Under the pieces are notes generated by a model that had not been told where the DNA came from, searched no databases, and saw nothing but the letters and a program-made list of their open reading frames with translations. A stretch of 64,000 bases of DNA from Hyperoplus lanceolatus (Eukaryota > Chordata > Actinopteri > Uranoscopiformes > Ammodytidae). The DNA lies in contig CM049395.1 in assembly GCA_026929865.2 (NCBI GenBank), positions 31,423,501 through 31,487,500 of the forward strand, written 5' to 3'. A program made the position numbers and the translations under genes. This document shows positions 1 through 12,600 of the stretch, piece by piece (the stretch's first letter is position 1; each line of letters opens with the position of its first letter).

Positions 1-120
1 TGGGGGTTCAGTGTCTTGCTCAGGGACACTTCGACATGTGGCGGGGAGACGGGGGATCGAACCTCCGACCCTGCACACCAGAGGCGAACTTCCTACCCAC
101 TTCGCCTCTGCCGCCCCAAA
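1..120. repeat. interspersed repeat fragment
   Basis: The first 120 bases resemble a dispersed fish repeat (a motif like cagtgtcttgctcagggaca followed by gggatcgaacc, which looks like an inverted tRNA B-box). It lies in the vps33b intron upstream of the first visible exon. The family assignment is from memory of similar fish sequences and is not certain. Confidence 0.4.
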
Positions 121-267
121 CTCTTGTCCTTCATGTGCTGTGCCTCAGACTTGGTTACGACCAAAAAGTTTGGGTTGGGAACAGTAAAAATATTTTTTTG
201 GGTGTTTAGTTTTGGATGGATTTGCACATTTGCCCTTTACCCTTTCAACTTCTTTTCTTTGTCACAG

Positions 268-438
268 CTGCCGGGGAAGAAGGACCTCTTCATTGAGTCA
301 GACTTGATGAGCCCGCTGGATCGTATTGCCAACGTGTCAACACTAAAGGTGAATCCCATCAGCTATTACACTAATGACTGTTGAGATTGAGAAACTTTTT
401 AGGACTTTTTAGGAAAAACTAAAACATAGTTTAAAAAC

Positions 439-483
<45 letters not shown>

Positions 484-587
484 TCCTTTTTTTCTACAGC
501 AACATGAAGTCGACAAACTCTACAAAGTGGAATACAAACCTATTGTCAGCCCCTCAGATCAGTGAGCTCTGCACCATAAAACCATTT

Positions 588-676
<89 letters not shown>

Positions 677-3600
677 ACACACCTTATATGACTGCATTCC
701 TCTCTCTTAGGCTCTGTTTTCTGATCCGGCCAAGAATAAAAACTGTGAAATGGATATGTGGTAAGTAGTGTTTTATGTTTTTGTGTTATTTTTGAATTAA
801 TAATAACCTTTTGATACATCTTTTAATAACAGGAATTAAATTATGATACAAGTAATAATACAAAAAATATAATTATGGTAACCCCAAATTAAAAGGCAGT
901 GTTGCATATTGTAGGTTAAAAAATATATCTATCTACACTTTCAATTTAATTTCGTAAAAGGTGTATATCTATTTCTCAATATGATATAGGAATTTACATG
1001 TTTTACTGTTTTGTTACAAAAACTCAGATATGGTATTTGCACTTTCCACGACACCTAGCTGTACATACATGTAGTGACTTAGTTCTGACATTACTCCTGT
1101 ACTCCTTTAATATTGTAGAAAACTAAATAGTCTCAGATCCATTTAATGCAATATGCTTTCCTGTTCCAGATGTGGCCAATGCAGACAAGGCCGCGGGGAA
1201 ATTCAGAAGATATAAGATCATCTTTACCCCTCAGAAGGTATTTCACATTTTACATTATTGTACACACTCTATTGTGATTTGTGTTGGATCTTGAAATTGA
1301 CCTGCTGACCCTCCTGTCCTCATCCAGTTCTATGCGTGTGAGGCGGTGCTAGAGGAGCAAGGCCTGTTTGGCGGTGAGCGGCCATTTTTTCTTTACTTTC
1401 TGTTTTAGTAGCTATACAAATAAAAGTTGGCTGAAGGAAGGGTTGACCATGTTTTTCGCCTTCACACAGACGTGACCACCGATGAATGGGCGTTCTACCT
1501 TCTTCCACTTGATGATGACATCATCAGTCTGGAGCTTCCTGAATTCTTTAGAGACAACTTCCTGGTAAATAACGGGGTCTGAAATACAGTTGAAAGGATT
1601 AGTTTATTATAGGGCCCGACCGATATTGATTTTGGAGTGCTGATGCCGATTATTTTCAGAGAAAAATTACGATTACAATTAAATCGGCCGATAAAAAAAA
1701 AAAAAAAAAATCCCCCAAATATATATTGAAAAAATAAATATTTTGAACCCTTAAATATATATATATATCTTTTACTGTTGAAAACATGTACAGGAACTTT
1801 TTTCTCTATTGCAATACGCATTGTCTAAAAAAAATAAAGTGTAACAAATATGTCTGAATTCAGACATTATGCATTTTATCTTACTGCACCAACCCTCTGG
1901 AACTCCCTCCCCCCAAACATCAGCATCTCAGACTCAATAAACTCATTCAAAAGTCAACTCAAAACTCACCTCGTTAAGGAAGCATAATGACACCTGACTC
2001 TACTTCAAACCTTATTTTAATTTTTTCTGTATTTTGTTTTGCTTTTCTACATGTATGATTCTCTATGATGTAAAGTGTCTTTGAATGACCTCCAAAAAAG
2101 CACCATCTAAATTCTATCAATTATTATTATTATTAACTGTCAAGCGATGACCAATGCCTCTGCTATTGGTTGCAGGGGGAACTGTCAAGTGTAAATTAAT
2201 CCAATGTATTACAACACACCTGCTGCTGCTGTAAGCATTAATGCTTTCAATTAGACTACCTCCAGGAATACATTTCACACATGATTGCTTAAAAAAAAAA
2301 AAGAGAGAGAAATCGTGAAAAATCGACAAAAAAACGGCCGATGCCGATAATTCCGAAATATGCGAAAATCGGCCAATATAATCGGCCGGCCGATAAATCG
2401 GTCGGGCCCGTCAATTATCAGGTCATTTTGGTGAATTGGTGCAGTCATTTCTTAAAGCAGAAGTGCCATAAATTCATGGGTTCCCCACCTTTATAATGTG
2501 AATTTTGCTGCACTTCTTAGTCTTAAAAAAAAAAAAATTAATTTCTGGGGCATTTTGCCATAATTTGATGGTGAAAGTGCAAATATGGAATGTTGGACAT
2601 GCAATTTGGATATAATCCAGCAAATTGTGGAGATAATTTTCTGATATTATGTGATCATATCAACACTAGTGTCAATTTGAACTACTGTATACACAAGAAA
2701 AGCTTAATTGTAGCACAAACTGTAGCACCTAAGTACCCTCACAGTTGTATCATGGTGTATTTCATCCTTCATCACACAGGCGGGGGACCAGCGCTGGGTG
2801 AGGACAGCTGGCAGCGCCCTGCACCTCCTGCACTCTCTTTACGGCCCCTTCTCAAAGATGTACGGGATCGGACGGTGTTCCAAGGTGCAGTATGATCGGA
2901 AACCAAAAGCCGTTTCCCATCTAGTTTAACTTCTAGATTCACTGTGACGTTTTTTGTCTTTACCTAAGCAATGCATCTGCTGCTGAAGGTTTGAGCTGCC
3001 ATTCACTCTGTCTGTCCGTCTGTCTGTCTGGTACAGATGGCGTACGAGTCGTGGAGGGAGCAGGTTGCAGAGGGAGAACAACATGCTAGTCAGGCGGAAA
3101 TAGGAAAAGTTTTTCTCATCGACAGAGGTCAGAAGCGTCCGTGTTTTCTTCAGTCATTGGACGACATGCTGAGCTGTGCTGTGTCTACCCCCTGACTCAT
3201 TCTCATATCTTTACAGATGTGGACTTTGTCACTCCTCTCTGCTCACAAGTTGTCTATGAAGGACTCGTGGATGACATATTTAAAATCAAATGTGGTGGGT
3301 ATCAAAGCGACTCGTTAAGCTGTGTCTGTCCACATGAAGCCAGCTACATCTGAATACTGTTTACGTGTCTTTACTAGTGTTCTCGGTTCACTTTCATGAA
3401 GATATCCGCTAACACTCAAACAAATGGATAACAGGAAAATATAATTTGATGAAATTATATTTTTGATATTGATATGTAATATATTTAAAACCAGGGGTGT
3501 AAAGTAGTGAATTACATTTACTCGCGTTCCTGTAATTGAGTAGTTTTTTCGTGTACTTATAATTTTTTAAGTGATTTTTAAAACCTATACTTTTACTTTT

Positions 3601-6600
3601 ACTTTGAGTATGTTTATTGTGAAGTATTGTACTTCGCTACATTTTATATCACCTGCGTTACTGAGTAAAAAAATAGATAGGCTAGGGAAAGGAGAGAAAA
3701 GAAAAGAAATATCGCGGGGGGCTTTTATTTTTACGGCACAATACCGGAAACTAACACAGTGAATGATCGACAGGAGGAGAGAACCATGGACATATAAAGA
3801 ACACATTGCGACCAGGGCCGGATCTAGGCATAGGCATTCTAGGCACGTGCCTAGGGCCCATTTCCACTAGGGGGCCCAGTGAGAAGGATAAAAAAAAAAA
3901 AAAAAAAAATTTAGCATGTGTGTTTGATATTAACATCATATTATGCAAATGTAAGTTATCATACAAAAAATTAATACAATGTTTTGGTCTGGATAGTTAA
4001 AAGCCTAACAATTGAATCAGTTCATCCGAGGTTAACTTATCACTCGGTATTGAGTTTATTTAAAAAAATCGGAAATGGGGCTGCCCTCAGTTGCCCATGC
4101 ACTGTGTATAGTCTATAGCCTATTTCAGCCTCATCTGTGGAAAAAAAGATAGTTGGACAACAGAGTTCTTCTGCTACGTTCCTCTCGCTGCATTTAAATG
4201 CATTCATTAAATTACAGAGAAATATGTCCCATAAAAGAAAAAAAAAACACCAAGCCCATCCCAGAGTACACTGAATTATATTTTTTCTGTATTAATATTT
4301 TTATGGAAAATCCATATGTCTTTCTTCAATAGCTTTTAATTCTACTTCATTTGAGCCTGTATCTCCAAATTATTTGTTCACAAAAAAATCCTCAGATTTA
4401 GCCTCTTAATTTCCCTCTCAAAGTGCACCAGATTCATGCATTTCACTTTAAAAAAGGTACAAAAAATCTCCCGGGGGGGCATACCCCCGGACCCCCCTTG
4501 GAGAGTCAGGATCTCGGCTAGACATTTAACAATAGTCAATCATTTGGCCACGATAACATTGGAGAGGGGGGCCCAAATCAAATTCGGCTTAGGGCCTTAT
4601 GAAGGCTTGGGCCGGCTCTGCTCCCCGGTTATTATTTTAGCCATCAAACCAGAGTTTTTCTGTGCGGCGGCTCACACCGGCGATGTCTCATCAGTGTGAA
4701 TTTCGCCGTTACCCACCACAGAGTTCCACGCCAGGTTTCACCAGGTGAATCGCTGCTTCGCTCGCGCAAGGCTTTTGTGTTTAAATCTGGCTTGCACGAG
4801 TGTTTTAACTTTATGCTGAATAAAGCATTGCACTGCACTGTTTTTCATCCAGTTTGAAAAATTGCTCCTTACCGCATGGGCAAAGTGGGCACATGTCCAG
4901 GGCCTTGGCCAATAGGGGGGCCAGAGCCGGCCCGAGGCATAAGCGAACTAAGCGGCCGCTTAGGGCCCCCGACTGCCTGGGGGGCCCCCTAAAAAAAAAA
5001 AAAAAAAAAAAATTTTTTTTTTTTTTTAGTTTGTGTGTTTGATATTATCATCATATATCAGCCTATTTCAGCCTTGTCTGTGGAAAAAAAGATACAGTAG
5101 CTGGACAACAGAGTTCTTCTGCTTCGTTCCTCACACTGCATTTAAATGCATTCATTATATTACAGAGAAATACAGTGTCGTGCGAAAGTTTGTGAACCCC
5201 TTGAGCCTTTTGGAATTTTATTTATTTTAACCATTATTAATTCATTTTTTTCAATACCAGTATTTTTTATATGAAATAACAAATGTTTGTTTATCAATGC
5301 AACATTTTTCTTTTCCAGAAATCAATTGTTAAAATAGATAAAACAAATTATTTGACAAATGTTGTATGTGCAAAAGTTTGTGAACCCTAAGCTGCATTGC
5401 TTAAATCGAGCAAGGTAAACACAATCAGGTGGGCCAAATTGATTGATGAAATAGACCAATGTAATGAGAGATCTTTATGGAAGAAATTGGGCGCCACTAG
5501 ATAAAATATGGATAAAACCAGGTCAGTTTAGGCCCACCAAACTGAACCCATACAGGTCAGACATGCTAAAAGGGTAAAAAATCTCAGAAGATCTCAGGAA
5601 TAGAGTTGTGATGTTGCACATTTGTCTGGGGACAGCTATAAATTAATTCAAAACAAGTTTGAGCTCCATCGGTCCACCGTGAGGCAAATCATCTACAAAT
5701 GGAGAGCTTTAAGAGTGACTGAACATCTGCCTAGAAGTGGACTTCCTTCAAAAATATCTTCAAGCGCCACAAGAAAAGTATTTTTTTAGTTAAAAGCCAA
5801 CCCACACATTACATCTAGTGATTTGCAGACCTCTCTTGCAACATCTGGGACAGATGTGCATGGTTCCACAATAAGAAGAAAACTCAGTCAACATGGCTTT
5901 CAAGGGAGGGTTGCTGAAGAAGCCTCTGCTCTCAAAAAAGAACAAAACTGCTTGTCACAGCTTTGCCAGAGAGCACCTGGAGATACCTGAAGTCTTATTC
6001 TGTGGACAGATAAGTCCAAAATTGATCTGTTTGTTCATAACCAAAACCGCCATGTTTGGGCAAAAACGCAACTGTGCCTACCACCAACAGAACCTTCTCC
6101 CAAGTGAAGAATGGTGATGGCAAATGGTCTGCAAATCTCCAGATGTAATGTTTGGGTTGGCTTTTACCTGAAAAATCCCTTTTATTGTGGTGCTTGAAGA
6201 TATTTTTGAAGGAAGTCCACTTCTAGGCAGATGTTAAGTCACTCTTAAAGCTCTCCATTTGTAGATGATTTGCCTCACGGTGGGCCGATGGAGCTCAAAC
6301 TTTTTTATACGAAGGTATAGCTGTCCCCAGACAAATGTGCAACATAAAAACTCTATTCCTGAGATCCTCTGAGATTGTTTCCCCTTTGAGCATGTCTGAC
6401 CTGTATGGGTTCAGTTTGGTGAGCCTAAACTGACCTGGTTTTATCTTTGTTTTATCTAGTGGCGCCCAATTTTTTCCCTAAAGATCTCTCACTACATTGG
6501 TCTATTTCATCAATCAGTTTGGCCCACCTGATTGTGTTTACCTTGCTCGATTTAAGCAATGCAGCTTAGGGTTCACAAACTTTTGCACATACAACATTTG

Positions 6601-9600
6601 TCAAATAATTTGTTTTATCTATTTTAACAATTGATTTCTGGAAAAGAAAAATGTTGAATTGATAAACAAACATCTGTTATTTCATATAAAAAATACTGGC
6701 ATTGAAAAAAAATTGTTAATAATGGTTAAAATAAATAAAATTCCAAAAGGCTCAAGGGGTTCACAAACTTTCGCAAGACACTGTATGTCCCGTAAAAGAA
6801 AAAGAGCTCCAAGCCCAACCCAGAGGACCCTCCATAATATTTTATTTTATATTAATATTTTTATGGAAAATCCATGTGTCCTTCTTCAATAGCTTCTAAT
6901 TCATTTGACCCAGTGTCTCCAAATTATTTGTTCACACAAAATTTCTCAGATTTAGCCTCTAAATTTTCCTCTCAAAGTGCACCAGATTCATGCATTTCAC
7001 TTTAAAAAGGTTAAAAAAATCTCACGGGGGGGCATACCCCCGAACCCCCCTAGGAGGGTCTGAATCTCGGCTGTCTAATATTTTCGCACAGCTGCACAGT
7101 GAAGGCACTAGCGGAAAACACTGGGTGTGTGGATGATATTTAACACAGATCTATAGTTTCAGCAGCGCTAACATTGGTGAGGGGCCCCCGAATCATTTTT
7201 CGCTTAGGGCCCCCTGAAGGCTTGGGCCGGCTCTGAGGGGGGCCCTTGATTTTTTTTGTTTTAATTAAAAAAATTTGACGGGGGTTTCCGCCCTGGGAAT
7301 GGGTCGTAAAAAGCCGGGTTGTTTTATATTCGGGGTCTTATATTCGGCCGGGACAAGCGTGTGTGCGCTTGGAGAGAGAACGATGTGTCTAGAGAAAAAA
7401 AGGCACGGGAAATGGCCAAAGAGCTCCACATCCCCACTGAAATCAAAGCCTCGACTCATTATGTTGCGAGTCAACGTGTCAGAGGCACGAATCGACAAAG
7501 CATCGACCTACAGTGGCTTTTCTGATGTGGCAGTTGTAGTGAGGAAAGTTTGCTAACTGGGCGTTCCCTTTACGCACCAGTACCAGTGTAACGAGCGAGG
7601 CGGTTGTTTCACTTTACAGTTAGTCGGCAGTGAGATTGGGGATTGGGGTATCCAGGCTCGGGACATGCAATCAGATCGCGGAGCCTGTCCCCTCGACACC
7701 CGTTAACGTGCAGGAATCCCCTGTGATCATTTAGTTTTAAACCACAGTGTGTCTGTCTCACTGTGAACGACACAAACACAGCGTTTCACGGGGTGACGCG
7801 TTGCTTTGCTCAGACATTGAGGGGCACTTTACACGACAACACGAAACGGTGCAAACGCGGAAAAATTCCCGCGGTTGCACTATATCATTTACAGGAAAAC
7901 AGCAAACGCAGGCATGAAACCGCAGGTTTTTGAGATCACCTCCCAGGGAGGATTTTTTGGAAAACTTAACGGTTTTGGTTTCCTGTAAACACCGAAACCA
8001 TTTCCCCTGATAACGCTGACGTCACGGCTCCACCCTCACACATGCGTAGTCTATAACATTTGCTGTCAAAATACCCACAACACAAGCGAGTTATAAAGTT
8101 AGAAGACAACATGAACGGTGTCTCCACGGCACCATCACTGTGATCAGCGGAGAGTGTCGTGCAGCGCTAAAATATAGGCTAACACTCGCCAATTTAGTCC
8201 AAGCAATTACCGCAGTAAGTTATTGAGACCACCCGTCACTTTGGCTGGGGAAAGATTTGTGCTCTGCCTGTTTTTCTAGCTAAATAAACGTGTGTCACTT
8301 CTATATGCCAGGGCAGCGACACGGCTCTCTCTACATTAAAAAACACTATCCAGCGTGCAGCGGTTAAGCTAGCGGCTACTGTTCAACAAAAGGAGCCTTA
8401 AGGCTACGGCTTCAAAGTAAAAGCATTTCACTGGCTAAACATTAATAGCATTTCACTGGACACACGTGAGTTGACTTTTATTTTGAAGTACGCCTAACAG
8501 GAAGGTATCAGCTCACGAAGTCCCTTCACTATCAGCAAGTCTTCTGTTTTTACGAGTTCAATGCGGTGAAATAAGAGGACAGAAAGCTTGTCTTTTACAA
8601 TATTTGTAACCCCAAGCTTACACCAACCTCTTTATGAACGTTAGTGGCATTAATTTTCGGTTACAGTAAGGTTGTATGCATCAAATTGTACTGGAAGAGC
8701 TATCTACTAGGATGTGTCACAGCTGACTATTGGCTTGGCATGCTGCTGCACTGCTTCAGCGATTTCGGCCCGTTTCCTCTGAAAACATGTGTACGGGTGA
8801 AGATGTCAGATAAATTGTGTCTGAACGGGGTTTTTTTTTAAACCAAAAACTGGAAAACTGTCACGTTTTCACAGTGTAAAGTGCCCCTGAGTGTAGGCTC
8901 CGAGGAGGGGGGGGGGGACAAGGGTGGGCGAAAAAGCAGGCGCAGAGATCTTACAAAGGCAAAAAGAATCTCGCATCGTCGGTGGCTCTGCCCTAATCTA
9001 ACTGTCTAGTAGGCTCCGGCGGACCGGCGCAAAGACTCTCTTTCTCTTGCGCAGCACCAGAGAGACTTTATAGAATTGTATTTCGCTCTATCTCTCTCTT
9101 TATCTCTCTGGGCTGTGCGCTGCATTATAATGTGTGTGATTGTGGATTGCACGGTGTGCTAGTGCGTGTATTTGCGTGTTGGTAGGGGTCCATGGCTGGT
9201 TTGTGTCCAGGGCCCGTGGTCATGTTAGTCCGTCCTTGCACACTGGACTGCACGCACTTTACAGAAGTGCTCCTGCAGTGCGCTCACAAACAGACGTGAA
9301 GTCGCACACGGTTACGTTTCTCTTTACTCCCGTTTACAAACGCGCAACTCTTAAACAAATGAATGAGCATAATACTCTTGTGGCAGTTCAAATGTATGTA
9401 GTTTTGTCACTAAATCGTGAAGTATCCGTTCGGAGGGGGCCCGAAAAAATGCGGTATGCCTAGTGTAATCTTTCCTCTTAATCCGGGCCTGATTGCGACT
9501 ACATGATAACAACAAACATTGCTTCCCTTTATCATTAAAACAAAATAATCCTAGTTAAACTATCATTGTACCGCACGTGAAGACGTGATGGCTTTTAAAT

Positions 9601-12600
9601 GCAGCAAACCTTTCATCTAGCCGTGCGATCGGCCCCTCCCTCACCTGATAGTTTAGCTTTCAGTTTAGAGTAGGATGGAGACGGTGCGTGTTGCCGGGAG
9701 CTTTGAAAAACTTCCAGAAGACGGCAGAAAGGCAGCCTTTGGTCGAGAAGAAAGGTAAAACTAATAGACTAAAATAATGTGCAAGATATGTTACGCGCGG
9801 ATACGCGAGTCAGATGACATACGCGACCGTGAGAGAGAGAGAAAAAAGGCATATGCGACCCAGCTGCACCTCAAAACATCACGACCAATTAGTTTACTCA
9901 CTTTAAGTTGAATCCTAGTGGTCTATGACCAAGCAATAACGGAATAAAAACACAGGAAGTTTAAAGCTCCTTGACTCTTGTCACCACAACAGTCATCAAT
10001 TAAGAACACTGTAGCCTACAATGCAATTTGCTTATCCAGCCAGCTCCATGAGATATAAATAAAATATTCCCTCTCATTCCTGCTAGCAAAAGACGTGCCC
10101 TATCAACAACATTTGCAACGGTTTATTTTGAATTTGACACTTATTTAATTTAATTATTAAAAATATGTTTTTCTTAGGCTATTTGTATTTTCCTTGTTTT
10201 CAGTTCAATTAGGATAGGCTAAGGCTATGTTTAAAGTCATGGTTTCAAATGTTAAATAAGTGCATGTTGCAGTTCTTAAATCAATGAATAATTGTCTATA
10301 ATAATTGTGATTACAAAATGTCAATCATGATTATGATTTGTCAAAATCGAGCAGCCTAACCTTGCAATGTCCATGGTTTAGATCAATTATACACAATTAC
10401 ATTATTAGAACTGCAGCTGCAGTCTGTTTAGGTCTGTAGACCGGTTAAATTCCCACATTAACAGACTATTTGCTCCATATTTGCTTATCTAAAGTATAAT
10501 GACACAGTATACATCCATACATGTGTGGTGACGTGATTTGTTTAATTTGTGCACTTTAATTTGTAAAAGTGTTGTATTAATTAAACAAAACTAGTTTGTC
10601 TATATATATATAATGCCCTACAAGAGACCCCTGCCCCCTCCCGCTGTTAAAAAGTAACTAGTAACTTGTACTTTAAGTACATTTTAAATCAGCTACTTTT
10701 TTACTTTTACTTTAGTAGATTTTTAGACCAGTACTTTTACTTTTACTTAAGTAAAATTTCATCCAAGTAATCATACTTTTACTTGAGTAGAATATTTTTG
10801 TTCTCTTTCCACCTCTGTTTAAAACTATATATATTTTATAATTTTAAAGATCCTCAGATGCTGTCTTTTGCTTGCATTATTACAAAACCAGTTTATGTTA
10901 AGCCTTTGTACCATGACTGCTATGTAAAGCATAGTCTCGCAAAGCCAGACCAAACTACAGCAAGTAGTATGGTCTGGAAGCACTCCGTTCAGAGCCGTCT
11001 ATTCGGGGGGAAACTGGGCTGGCCTGTTTTTATTTATTTAAACCAATCACAATCATCTACGGCGGGGCTAACCCCGGGAAGCAGCCAATGGAGGCGTAGC
11101 GTTGTTTGCCGACGCCAGCGCTTAATAGACGCTGGCGGGAGTGGTCAAGCCAGACTATGTAAAGCATAACATATTAACCTCAGAATCAATTATAACAGAA
11201 ACTGTGCTTATACCTTTCAGTTGAATTATACAACTATAGTGTCAGATTCTTTGGCACATGCTTGTGTGTGGATGTGTCCTCTCATCACTGCTTCTCTGTC
11301 TGTAGGATGTGTGGAGTTTGGACCTGACGTTACCTCCTCTGACAAAAGTATCAAAGTCATGCTGAACTCTCAGGATAAGGTAGGTTGTGGGCTTACATTA
11401 GAAGGGGAACGTCAACTGCACATCCAGTCTTAATCAGGACGTTTAGTTAAATGTCTGTCTTATCTCTCACGTCTCGTAGGTCTTCAACGAAATCAGAAAC
11501 GAGCACTTCTCCAACGTCTTTGGCTATCTCAGTCAGAAGGCCAGAAATCTCCAGACAGCATATGATGTGAGTAAATGTTTATGACCCTCAGAAGCACTAG
11601 TACTTGAAAGTGGCTGACTGAGCTTTGACCTGTCTCCTTCATTAATCCTGCAGAAGCGTCGGGGGATGGATATAAAGCAGATGAAGACGTTTGTGTCGGA
11701 GGAACTAAAGGGGTTAAAACAGGAACATCGGCTACTCAGCCTACGTGAGTGTAACAGCACAGTATAGTACATCAGGCTGATTGAAGTCAAATTTGCAGGA
11801 CTGCATTGCTGAATAACCTATTCTATTTCAGACATAGGCGCCAGTGAATCGATAATGAAAAAGAAAACAAAGCAGGACTTTCAGGAGATGTTGAAGACAG
11901 AACACTGTAAGAAATAGTTTCAATTGTCCATTTTGCCTATCCAGGCTTTATATGTTGTCGTCATTGTAACTTCTGCTTTACAGTGTGTGATTTGTTCATG
12001 TTGTTGTTGATTGAAATCTTTACATCTTGTTTTCTGTTCCAGCTTTACTTGAAGGATTTGAAATCCGTGAATGCATTACTTTCATAGAGGAGCACATCAA
12101 CAGACAGGTGTCCTTCATAGAAAGTCTGAGGTTGATTTGTCTTCTTTCCATCACAGAAAATGGTAAGTTGTCTGTCAGTTTATACTGTATATACAGTATA
12201 CGCATAATCTCAAATGATTCTCAATACGTATTAACTGTGTGATCGTATTTTTCTGACAGGACTTCTGCCAAAAGATTACCGGTCAATAAAAGCACAGTTT
12301 CTACAGGTGAGATTTACCAACTGCTGTCAAGGGTTGCCAAACAAAACTGTTCATCTTTCTAGATGAGGACTAATGGGAGCATATCGGATACAAGAAAAAA
12401 AACATAGATTTGAGTTGGACACATACATTTTTTCTATTTTGCAAGGTTTTGTTATGCTGCTGAGCAAAGTAAATATGGGTAATGCACCAGATTTTATCAA
12501 TTTGCATTGATAGTAGTCCCAAATAAATGCGCTATTTTCTCAAAACTACAGCAATTTTAGGTCATTAGAAACTGTAATTGAATTGGCTTGGTGCTGATTG

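Larger units (their letters stand above)
4922..7235. mobile_element. hAT-type element, third shell
   Basis: Perfect 12-bp terminal inverted repeats (CAGAGCCGGCCC at 4922 and its complement ending at 7235) are flanked by an exact 8-bp duplication AGGGGGGC (4914-4921 and 7236-7243). Inside is a short basic reading start ([14 protein letters not shown] from about 6786), similar to the start in the partial copy at 3890-4620, and then no continuing frame. The element is split by a Tc1-type insertion at a TA dinucleotide. Confidence 0.88.
3813..9491. mobile_element. hAT-type element, second shell
   Basis: The left end CAGGGCCGGATC (3813) and the right end AATCCGGGCCTG (ends 9491) are imperfect inverted repeats. 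The target-site duplication ATTGCGAC is exact (3805-3812 and 9492-9499), an 8-bp length typical of hAT. Its body is interrupted by the elements at 4922-7235 and 7821-8887. The short open frames around 7275-7560 and 9140-9463 do not match any transposase I know. Confidence 0.85.
3492..10817. mobile_element. hAT-type element, outermost shell of a nested stack
   Basis: The left terminus CAGGGGTG (3492) and the right terminus CACCTCTG (ends 10817) form hAT-like terminal inverted repeats. Both ends are followed inward by the tacttttacttttacttgag-like subterminal repeats known from fish hAT elements. The 8-bp target-site duplication TTTAAAAC is exact (3484-3491 and 10818-10825). The element's own DNA is 3492-3812 and 9492-10817, and the rest is later insertions. 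It fills most of a vps33b intron. No intact transposase is readable. Confidence 0.88.

Noticed and set aside
7275..7556. Open frames in the body of the second-shell hAT element
   Set aside because: They do not show hAT transposase motifs (BED finger, dimerisation region) and overlap one another in different frames.
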